DNA of 5,485 nucleotides from NCBI GenBank assembly GCA_016177515.1, contig JACOUZ010000162.1, positions 1-5,485 of the forward strand, given 5' to 3'. The stretch comes from Acidobacteriota bacterium (lineage in GTDB: Bacteria; Acidobacteriota; Polarisedimenticolia; Gp22-AA2). Shown here piece after piece: positions 1 through 4,855 of the stretch (position 1 is its first letter; every line of letters begins with the position of its first letter). Made by a program: the position numbers and the translations under genes. The notes beneath the pieces were generated by a model. That model had not been told where the DNA came from, searched no databases, and was given only the letters and a program-made list of their open reading frames with translations.

Positions 1-67
1 GCAGGCTGGCCGGCGAGGTCGGAGCATTCTCGAGGCTCCTCACGTCCTGGATGTGGAAGCGTGCCAT
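1..67 (-). CDS. Possible 5' end of an unrecognised minus-strand gene, cut by the left window edge
   Basis: Reading the minus strand from an ATG at 67-65 gives an open frame of 22 codons to the window edge, beginning MARFHIQDVRSLENAP. I do not recognise the protein. The main support is the ribosome binding site: the minus strand reads AGGAGGTGATC at 84-74, an 11-base match to the complement of the 16S rRNA 3' tail. Its AGGAGG core is 11 bases before the ATG and its extended end is 6 bases before it. An in-frame GTG at 79-77 is an alternative start but lies inside this site. The frame is also open upstream for 34 codons, back to the TGA that ends the 66-codon ORF at 170-370, so this may be a continuation of that ORF rather than a separate gene. 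Third positions here are less GC-rich than in the plus-strand genes, which lowers confidence. Confidence 0.35.
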   Translation of the reverse strand, partial: MARFHIQDVRSLENAPTSPASL

Positions 68-73
68 GTCTCT

Positions 74-84
74 GATCACCTCCT
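74..84 (-). promoter_or_regulatory. Extended Shine-Dalgarno sequence for the left-edge minus-strand ORF
   Basis: The minus strand reads AGGAGGTGATC, complementary over 11 bases to the conserved 3' end of 16S rRNA. It sits 6 bases before the ATG at 67 if counted from its end, or 11 bases if counted from the AGGAGG core. Such a long match by chance is unlikely, so it argues that translation starts just to its left on the minus strand. Confidence 0.45.
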
Positions 85-169
85 CCCATTTCTGGTATTG
101 GACCTCTTCACGCAGGTCCGCCGCGTCAAGGCGAGAGCCGGGACCCTCGAGCCGTTCACTTCGATTCGA

Positions 170-370
170 TCACTTCGTTTCGGTGTCCAGGGTGCAGCAG
201 AGAACGGTGGCGTACCGTTTCCCCAAATCCTCCATCTCGGCCGGCAGGGCGCCCGCCACCACAGGGGCGGCGGGGGCGGTGGGGGCGATGGTGTCCGTCC
301 CTCCCGGGACGGCCGGCGGTCTCTTCGCGGCCGGTTTGTGAACCGGCCTGCCGAGCGTCGCGGTGCTCAT
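170..370 (-). CDS. Small hypothetical protein, 66 aa
   Basis: The minus-strand ORF runs from ATG at 370-368 to TGA at 172-170 and encodes 66 residues. I do not recognise it and assign no function. The first two thirds (about residues 8-45) are rich in Ala, Pro, Gly and Val with several Lys/Arg and look disordered. The C-terminal part contains MEDLGKRY and a Cys-Cys pair at residues 58-59. There is no signal peptide or membrane segment. Support for a real gene is a GGAGG site 9 bases before the ATG (minus strand GGAGGGATCTCCCC then ATG) and G/C at most third codon positions, as in the plus-strand genes. It is transcribed divergently from the oxidoreductase operon, so the 371-686 gap could serve both. 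A perfect 8-base inverted repeat lies in its early codons. Two longer overlapping minus-strand frames cover the same bases but lack such a start context. Confidence 0.5.
   Translation of the reverse strand: MSTATLGRPVHKPAAKRPPAVPGGTDTIAPTAPAAPVVAGALPAEMEDLGKRYATVLCCTLDTETK
329..348. repeat. Perfect 8-base inverted repeat with 4-base loop
   Basis: GGCCGGTT at 329-336 and AACCGGCC at 341-348 are exact reverse complements separated by TGTG. It lies inside codons 8-14 of the small minus-strand ORF, so its mRNA could form a compact GC-rich hairpin shortly after the start codon. There is no T-run after it on either strand, so it does not look like an intrinsic terminator. It could affect translation, or be a by-product of the GC-rich Pro/Ala codons. 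Confidence 0.5.
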
Positions 371-436
371 GGGGAGATCCCTCCACACGCGATCGAAGCA
401 AGAATGATGCCCCGCGGAAACCGCGACGCGGCGGAT

Positions 437-476
437 CGTTTGCGTCGCGAAGCGCGTGCGCTGCATACGTTTGCGT
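437..476. repeat. Symmetric repeat cluster, candidate upstream activator or operator site
   Basis: The 9-mer CGTTTGCGT occurs at 437-445 and again at 468-476, a 31-base start-to-start distance (close to three helical turns). Exactly between the copies, at 451-462, is the dyad AGCGC-GT-GCGCT, with 5 bases on each side separating it from each copy. A further short dyad, TGCG-TGAT-CGCA, overlaps the right copy at 472-483. The cluster is centred about 200 bases upstream of the predicted transcription start near 661, within the range where sigma-54 enhancer-binding proteins bind. Assignment as a regulator site is inference; it could equally control the divergent small ORF. Confidence 0.4.
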
Positions 477-582
477 GATCGCATTTCCAGGGCGGTCCGG
501 GAGGGGGTGGGCGCATGGAGCCGGCCGCGCAAAAGGCGGCGCGCCGCATCCCGGCACCGTGCATTTCTTGCGCTTGGGGGAA

Positions 583-613
583 CCCTCCCCGTCCCCCCCG
601 TGTCCCGGCCCCC
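583..613 (-). other. G-quadruplex-capable tract
   Basis: On the minus strand this stretch has five G-runs of 5, 3, 7, 4 and 3 bases, separated by loops of 2, 4, 2 and 1 bases. It fits the usual four-run pattern for an intramolecular quadruplex with a run to spare. It ends about 21 bases upstream of the sigma-54-like -24 element and so lies between the putative upstream site and the promoter. The pattern is read directly from the sequence; folding and function are unknown, and high GC content raises the chance of such tracts. Confidence 0.4.
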
Positions 614-634
614 GGTACGCCCGGCGCCGTTTCG

Positions 635-650
635 TGGCACGAATCATGCT
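635..650 (+). promoter_or_regulatory. Sigma-54 (RpoN) -24/-12 promoter for the vor operon
   Basis: The sequence TGGCACG-AATC-ATGCT matches the RpoN consensus TGGCACG-N4-TTGCW at all seven bases of the -24 block and at all but one base of the -12 block (A in place of the first T). The GG and GC doublets are 10 bases apart, as required. The predicted start of transcription, about 12 bases beyond the GC at 648-649, is near 661. That leaves a leader of about 26 bases with the ribosome binding site at 674-680 and GTG start at 687, so the geometry fits well. RpoN promoters need an ATP-dependent enhancer-binding protein, so expression would be inducible rather than housekeeping. Confidence 0.7.
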
Positions 651-673
651 CTTCCCTCGGTCGGATCGATTGC

Positions 674-680
674 GAGGGAG
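674..680 (+). promoter_or_regulatory. Ribosome binding site fixing the GTG start of the ferredoxin gene
   Basis: GAGGGAG lies 6 bases before the GTG at 687-689. No ATG is available in this frame near the cysteine motif, and the encoded N-terminus then matches the short N-termini usual for this family, so this site decides the start. Confidence 0.65.
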
Positions 681-686
681 AGCCCG

Positions 687-929
687 GTGCCGAAAAAAAG
701 AGGATGGGTCGTCATCAACGACGAAGAGTGCAAAGGATGCGGAATGTGCATCCTGGCCTGCCCGGCGAGCTGTCTCAGCTTCGCCGAAGACTTCAACCAT
801 CAGGGTTACTACCCGGTCCGGTATTCGGGAGAAGGCTGCCGCGCCGACGGATTGTGCTTCTACGCCTGCCCGGAGCCCGGGGCGATCACCGTCCACGAGG
901 GCGAACCCGATGAACCCCACGCTGTCTGA
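687..929 (+). CDS. 2-oxoacid:ferredoxin oxidoreductase delta subunit, two-cluster ferredoxin-like
   Basis: This 80-residue cytoplasmic iron-sulfur protein is the likely electron-carrying (delta, KorD/VorD-type) subunit that passes electrons between the catalytic beta subunit's cluster and external ferredoxin. The first cluster motif is canonical: C15-x2-C18-x2-C21-x3-C25-P. The second reads C51-x2-D54-x2-C57-x3-C61-P, so an Asp stands where the second Cys is expected. An extra Cys is at residue 29. After the second motif comes EPGAITV, typical of these subunits. Translation is assigned to GTG at 687 on the strength of GAGGGAG 6 bases upstream. The stop lies 20 bases inside the next gene, which indicates translational coupling. 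It is first in the operon behind a sigma-54-like promoter. The fold and partner are confident. Whether the second site binds a [4Fe-4S] or a [3Fe-4S] cluster is open. Confidence 0.88.
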   Translation: MPKKRGWVVINDEECKGCGMCILACPASCLSFAEDFNHQGYYPVRYSGEGCRADGLCFYACPEPGAITVHEGEPDEPHAV

Positions 930-2031
930 GAACGGCGACAGGCGTTCCCAGGAGCGGCTCATGAAGGGGAACGAGGCGGCGATCTACGGCGCCCTCATGG
1001 CGGGGTGCCGTTCCTTCTACGGCTACCCGATCACGCCCGCCAGCGAGCTGGCCGAAACGGCGGCGCGTCTCTTTCCCGCCTGCGGCGGGACCTTCCTGCA
1101 GGCCGAGAGCGAAGTCGCGGCGATCAACATGCTGTACGGCGCCTCCTCCGCGGGCGAAAGGACCATGACCGCCTCGTCGGGGCCGGGGATCAGCCTGATG
1201 ATGGAGGGCGTGTCGTACGCCGCCGGCGCCGAGCTGCCAATGGTGATCGTCAACGTGATGCGCGGCGGGCCCGGCCTGGGCAACATCGGGCCCGAGCAGG
1301 GAGACTATTTCCAGGCGGTGAAGGGCGGCGGGCACGGCTGCTACCGCAGCCTTGTCCTGGCGCCCGACTCGCCCCAGGAGATGGCCGACCTCACGGCCCT
1401 GGCCTTCGAGCTGTCGGACCAGTACAGAAACCCCGCCCTCGTCCTGGCGGACGGCTTCGTCGGCCAGATGATGGAGCCGGTCTCCCTGCCTCTCGCCGCG
1501 CGCGTCCCGCCGCCGCGGCCGTGGGCGGTGACGGGCCTTCCGGCCACCCGGCGGAACCTGATCACCTCGATCCACCTGGACCATGATGTTCTGGAGTCGC
1601 ACGTCCGCCAGCTGCACGTGAAATACGAGCGCGCCCGCCGCCGGGAGGTGCGCTACGAGGAGTACGCGGTCGCGGACGCCCGCGTCGTCCTGATCGGGTA
1701 CGGCATCGTGTCACGGGTCCTGCGGCGCGCCGTGGGACTCTGCAGGGCCGCCGGCATCAAGGCGGGGCTTCTCCGGCCGATCACCCTGTGGCCCTTCCCG
1801 TCCCAGAGGATCGCCGAGCTGGCGCGGGGCGCCGCGCGTCTCATGGTCGTCGAGCTGAGCACCGGCCAGATGGTCGAGGACGTGCGGCTGGCGGTGGCGG
1901 AGCGCTGCCCAGTCGATTTCCTCGGACGGTGGGGCGGGAACGTCCCTTCATCCGAGGAGGTCGTCGACTCGATCGTGCAGAGGATGCGGGAACGCACGGG
2001 GGATGAAGAGCATGTCGCGCATGTTGCTTGA
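910..2031 (+). CDS. vorB: 2-oxoacid:ferredoxin oxidoreductase alpha subunit, VorB/KorA type
   Basis: This 373-residue protein supplies the pyrimidine-binding half of the thiamine diphosphate site and domain II of a CoA-acylating 2-oxoacid:ferredoxin oxidoreductase. Visible family marks in order are KGNEAA (19-24), GYPITPASE (38-46), the QAESEVAAI segment with the conserved Glu at 66 or 68, ASSGPGISLMMEG (88-100), VNVMRGGPGLGNIGPEQGDY (114-133), ADGFVGQMMEP (180-190) and RPITLWPFP (289-297). The wording around 88-190 is closest to the 2-oxoisovalerate (VorB) branch as I remember it. The length is normal for stand-alone alpha subunits. ATG at 910 has GAGGG 8 bases upstream and overlaps the ferredoxin gene by 20 bases. 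ATG at 961, with GGAG 6 bases upstream, would give a protein beginning MKGNEA and is a real alternative. Substrate preference for branched-chain 2-oxoacids is inferred from similarity and from the aminotransferase downstream; indolepyruvate or 2-oxoglutarate cannot be excluded. Confidence 0.9.
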   Translation: MNPTLSENGDRRSQERLMKGNEAAIYGALMAGCRSFYGYPITPASELAETAARLFPACGGTFLQAESEVAAINMLYGASSAGERTMTASSGPGISLMMEGVSYAAGAELPMVIVNVMRGGPGLGNIGPEQGDYFQAVKGGGHGCYRSLVLAPDSPQEMADLTALAFELSDQYRNPALVLADGFVGQMMEPVSLPLAARVPPPRPWAVTGLPATRRNLITSIHLDHDVLESHVRQLHVKYERARRREVRYEEYAVADARVVLIGYGIVSRVLRRAVGLCRAAGIKAGLLRPITLWPFPSQRIAELARGAARLMVVELSTGQMVEDVRLAVAERCPVDFLGRWGGNVPSSEEVVDSIVQRMRERTGDEEHVAHVA

Positions 2032-3481
2032 GCGGCCGCGGTCGTTCTATCCGGTTTTCACCCGCAAGGAGGGCGACCCGACCGTCACCCACTATTGCCC
2101 GGGATGCGGCCACGGAATCGTCCACAAGTACGTCGCCGAGGCGATCGACGACTTCGGCATCGCCGATCGGGTGATCTTCGTCAACCCGGTCGGCTGCTCC
2201 GTCTTCGCCTACTACTACCTCGACGTCGGGCACATCCAGGCGGCGCACGGACGGGCCCCTGCGGTCGCCACCGCCGCGAAGCGGGCGCGGCCAGACAGCA
2301 TCGTCATCTGCTACCAGGGCGACGGCGATCTCGCCGCGATTGGCGGAAACGAGATCCTGCACGCCGCCAACCGCGGCGAGAACCTGACCGTCCTGTTCAT
2401 CAACAACGCCATCTACGGTATGACCGGCGGCCAGATGGCCCCCACGACGCTCCTGGGCCAGGTGACCACGACCACGCCTCTGGGCCGGAGCGCGGCGACC
2501 GACGGGTACCCCGTGCGCGTGTGCGAGCTTCTGGGATCGCTCTCGGCTCCCGCGTCCCTGGCGCGCGTGGCCCTGGGCGACGCCAAGCGCGACATGGCCG
2601 CCCGCAAGGCGATCCGCCGCGCCATCCGGAACCAGATCGAGGGGAAGGGGTTCTCTCTGGTGGAGATCCTGTCCCCCTGCCCGGTCGGCTGGAAGCAGAC
2701 GCCGGCGGATGCCGCGAAACACGTCCTCGCGACGATGACGAAGACCTTCCCGCCGGGAGTGGTCAAGGACTTCCCGGCCCAGGAGGGCGGAGCGGCCCCG
2801 TCACCGCAGGACGCCGCAGGCGGACGGCGTCCGCCCGTGCCTCGCGAGGCGATCCCCGAAATCCTCGGACTTCAGTCCCCCGCGACCGTCGACCACGGCA
2901 TGGAGACGAAGCCCTGGTCGCGCCTCGGCATCGAGCCGCGTTTCCTCGATCCGCGCATCAAGGCTGCGGGGTTCGGAGGGCAGGGCGTGCTGTTCCTCGG
3001 CACCCTCCTGGCCGAGGCCGGAAGGCTGGCCGGCTGGTCGGTCTCCTGGCTGCCCTCCTACGGACCCGAGATGCGGGGCGGCACGGCGCATTGCCACGTC
3101 ATCCTGTCGCGAGCCCCCGTCGATTCCCCGCTGGTGAGCCGCGCCTCGGTGCTGTTCGCCTTCAACCGGCCGTCCCTGGATCGTTTCCTGCCGGACGTCC
3201 GTGACGGCGGGCTCGTGATCTTCGACTCGGGCCTCGTCCCCGATCCCCCGGACCTGTCGAGGGTCGAGGCGATCGGGCTGCCAGCGACGGCGATCGCCGG
3301 GAAGGCGGGCTCGGTCAAGGTCGCGAACCTGGTCGCGCTCGGCGCGTACATCGAGCGCACCCGGGTCCTCCCCGAGGCGGCGGTCGTCGGGGCGCTGGCC
3401 GCCAAGGGGCTGTCGTCCCAGGTGGCCGACCTGAACCTGGAAGCTCTGCGCGCCGGAATGCGCTTCAGGTGCGCGCCGTGA
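2003..3481 (+). CDS. Fused beta-gamma subunit of 2-oxoacid:ferredoxin oxidoreductase
   Basis: This 492-residue protein joins two subunits that are often separate. Residues about 20-250 are the thiamine diphosphate-binding beta subunit (VorA/KorB). They show CPGCGHG (32-38), VGCS (63-66), GDGDLAAIGGNE (106-117) and INNAIYGMTGGQ (133-144). C32, C35, C65 and C226 match the four ligands expected for the proximal [4Fe-4S] cluster. Residues about 251-316 form an Ala/Pro/Gly-rich linker. Residues about 317-490 are the gamma subunit, with GFGGQGVLFLG (323-333) and SYGPEMRGGTAHC (352-364). With the two upstream genes this completes the alpha, beta, gamma and delta parts. Numbering uses ATG at 2003, which overlaps vorB by 29 bases but has no well-spaced ribosome site. 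ATG at 2012, with GGGGGA 8 bases upstream, is the better-supported start, and ATG at 2021 also fits the family N-terminus. The stop shares four bases (GTGA) with the next gene. Confidence 0.9.
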   Translation: MKSMSRMLLERPRSFYPVFTRKEGDPTVTHYCPGCGHGIVHKYVAEAIDDFGIADRVIFVNPVGCSVFAYYYLDVGHIQAAHGRAPAVATAAKRARPDSIVICYQGDGDLAAIGGNEILHAANRGENLTVLFINNAIYGMTGGQMAPTTLLGQVTTTTPLGRSAATDGYPVRVCELLGSLSAPASLARVALGDAKRDMAARKAIRRAIRNQIEGKGFSLVEILSPCPVGWKQTPADAAKHVLATMTKTFPPGVVKDFPAQEGGAAPSPQDAAGGRRPPVPREAIPEILGLQSPATVDHGMETKPWSRLGIEPRFLDPRIKAAGFGGQGVLFLGTLLAEAGRLAGWSVSWLPSYGPEMRGGTAHCHVILSRAPVDSPLVSRASVLFAFNRPSLDRFLPDVRDGGLVIFDSGLVPDPPDLSRVEAIGLPATAIAGKAGSVKVANLVALGAYIERTRVLPEAAVVGALAAKGLSSQVADLNLEALRAGMRFRCAP

Positions 3482-4812
3482 ACGGCTGGAGAAGTCTGTA
3501 CCGATCGCGCCTGACGACGCCGGAGGACGCCGTGGACTGCATCCGCCCGGGCGGGCGGGTCTACATTCATCCCGGCGCCGCCGAGCCCGAGACGCTCGTC
3601 CGCGCCCTGATCGAGCGGGCCCCCCTGCTCTCGAACGTCGAGATCATCCATCTCTTGACTCTGGGCGACGCCGGGTACGTGCGCGCCGGCATGGAGGAGC
3701 GCTTCCGCCACACCGCGATGTTCGTCGGCGCCAACGTCCGCGAAGCGGTCAACACGGGACGCGCCGACTACATGCCGATCTCCCTGTCGGAGGTGCCGCG
3801 CCTTTTCACCTCGGGGCTCCTGCCGCTCGACGTCTGCCTGATCCAGGTTTCGCCTCCCGACGAGCACGGCTACTGCTCCTTCGGAGTCGGGGTCGACTGC
3901 ACCATGGCGGCCGCCGACGTCGCCCGCACCGTCGTCGCGCAGGTCAATTCCGAGATGCCGCGCACCCTGGGCGACTCGTTCATTCACGTCTCCAAGCTGG
4001 ATCGGATCGTCGAGGTCTCGCGCCCGCTGCTCGAATTGCCGCGCCGGCCCGCCGACGAGATGCACCGGCGGATCGCCCGCCACGTGGCGGGGCTGATCGA
4101 GGACGGATCGACGCTGCAGATGGGGATCGGCGGCCTGCCGGACGCGGTCCTGGACTGCCTGGGCGACCGCCGGGACCTGGGGATCCACACCGAGATGTTC
4201 TCGGACGGGGTGATGGAGCTGGTCGAGGCCGGCGTGGTCAACAACGAGCGAAAGACGCTGCACCGCGGCAAGATCGTCGCCGGCTTCCTGATGGGCTCCC
4301 GGAGGCTTTACGAGTTCGTGCACAACAACCCGATCATCGAGCTGCATCCCAACGAGTACACCAACGACCCGTTCATCATCGCGGCGAACGACCGCATGGT
4401 CGCGATCAATTCCGCGCTTCAGGTTGATTTGACGGGGCAGGTGTGCGCCGACTCGATGGGAACGGACATCTATTCCGGCGTCGGCGGCCAGGTCGACTTC
4501 ATCCGGGGCGCGGCCCGCTCGAAAGGAGGGCGGCCGATCATCGCGCTGCCCTCGACCGCCCGGGGCGGGACCGTGTCGCGCATCGTCCCGGTGCTCGACC
4601 CCGGATCGGGCGTGGTCACGACCCGGGCCGACGTGCACTACGTCGTGACCGAGCACGGGGTGGCCTCGCTGCACGGCAGGACCCTGCGGCAGAGGGCCGA
4701 GGCGCTGATCGCCATCGCCCATCCCGGATTCCGGGACGAGCTGTTCGAGTTCGCGGTCCGGAACCACTATCTCGATCGATCGTCGCGCGCGCCGGCGCTC
4801 GCGGCGGGGTGA
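3478..4812 (+). CDS. Acetyl-CoA hydrolase/transferase family protein, 4-hydroxybutyrate CoA-transferase-like
   Basis: This 444-residue cytoplasmic enzyme belongs to the family of 4-hydroxybutyrate CoA-transferase and acetyl-CoA hydrolase (Cat1/Cat2/AbfT/Ach1). It transfers CoA between an acyl-CoA and a free carboxylate through a glutamyl-CoA thioester. The GIGGLPDAVL loop (216-225) and LGIHTEMFSDG (234-244) are typical. E239 is the expected catalytic glutamate, at nearly the same position as Glu238 of the Clostridium aminobutyricum enzyme. Other family marks are NPIIELHPNEYTND (284-297), GTDIYSGVGGQVDF (328-341), LPSTARGGTVSRIVP (357-371) and VTEHGVASLHGRTLRQRA (390-407). Length is normal. 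I chose GTG at 3478, which gives a 4-base overlap with the preceding stop; GTG at 3469 would add three residues. Its position after the oxidoreductase suggests that it handles branched acyl-CoA such as isobutyryl- or isovaleryl-CoA, but the donor and acceptor are not readable from sequence. Confidence 0.9.
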   Translation: MNGWRSLYRSRLTTPEDAVDCIRPGGRVYIHPGAAEPETLVRALIERAPLLSNVEIIHLLTLGDAGYVRAGMEERFRHTAMFVGANVREAVNTGRADYMPISLSEVPRLFTSGLLPLDVCLIQVSPPDEHGYCSFGVGVDCTMAAADVARTVVAQVNSEMPRTLGDSFIHVSKLDRIVEVSRPLLELPRRPADEMHRRIARHVAGLIEDGSTLQMGIGGLPDAVLDCLGDRRDLGIHTEMFSDGVMELVEAGVVNNERKTLHRGKIVAGFLMGSRRLYEFVHNNPIIELHPNEYTNDPFIIAANDRMVAINSALQVDLTGQVCADSMGTDIYSGVGGQVDFIRGAARSKGGRPIIALPSTARGGTVSRIVPVLDPGSGVVTTRADVHYVVTEHGVASLHGRTLRQRAEALIAIAHPGFRDELFEFAVRNHYLDRSSRAPALAAG

Positions 4813-4855
4813 GGACCGCCGCGCCCCGCGGCCGCGCCGCGCGCAAGGAGAGCCC
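4813..4855 (+). other. 43-base gap with aminotransferase ribosome binding site
   Basis: This very GC-rich spacer contains the 10-base palindrome CGCGGCCGCG at 4827-4836 and a strong site AAGGAG at 4845-4850, 5 bases before the ATG at 4856. There is no T-run, so no intrinsic terminator is evident. Readthrough from the operon into the aminotransferase gene is likely. Confidence 0.6.

Larger units (their letters stand above)
371..686. other. Divergent intergenic region, 316 bases, regulatory
   Basis: No credible coding sequence occupies this gap between the minus-strand small ORF and the plus-strand operon; the frames open across it lack family-like content. From left to right it holds the ribosome binding site of the small ORF (next to 371), a short CGCGG-AAA-CCGCG stem (413-425), the symmetric repeat cluster (437-476), a G/C-skewed tract (576-613), the sigma-54-like promoter (635-650) and the ferredoxin ribosome binding site (674-680). 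I saw no clear sigma-70 -35/-10 pair on either strand and no obvious IHF-like AT-rich site. Confidence 0.6.

Noticed and set aside
74..84. GATCACCTCCT on the plus strand looks like the 3' end of a 16S rRNA gene
   Set aside because: No other 16S sequence flanks it. The match is better explained as a Shine-Dalgarno sequence on the minus strand.
170..172. TGA as a selenocysteine codon
   Set aside because: No SECIS-like hairpin was evident directly after it, and the surrounding residues do not resemble a known selenoprotein motif.
576..590. GGGG...CCCC hairpin as a terminator
   Set aside because: The stem is only about four pairs, with no T-run on either side. It is part of the skewed G/C tract described separately.
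475..909. Upstream extension of the vorB frame to an ATG at 475
   Set aside because: It would overlap the whole ferredoxin gene in another frame and the sigma-54-like promoter. Family N-termini begin just before KGNEA, so ATG 910 or 961 is preferred.
156..962. 268-codon minus-strand frame with a KRKKCTVPGCG stretch that resembles a zinc motif
   Set aside because: It crosses the promoter and the ferredoxin gene on the opposite strand. A single CxxxxC is not a zinc site, and there is no supported start.
1841..2722. 293-codon minus-strand frame opposite vorB and the beta domain
   Set aside because: Same reason: the plus-strand protein has all family motifs and the antisense product has none.
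4813..4855. Terminator between the CoA-transferase and aminotransferase genes
   Set aside because: There is GC-rich self-complementarity but no T-run, and the spacer is only 43 bases with a strong ribosome site.
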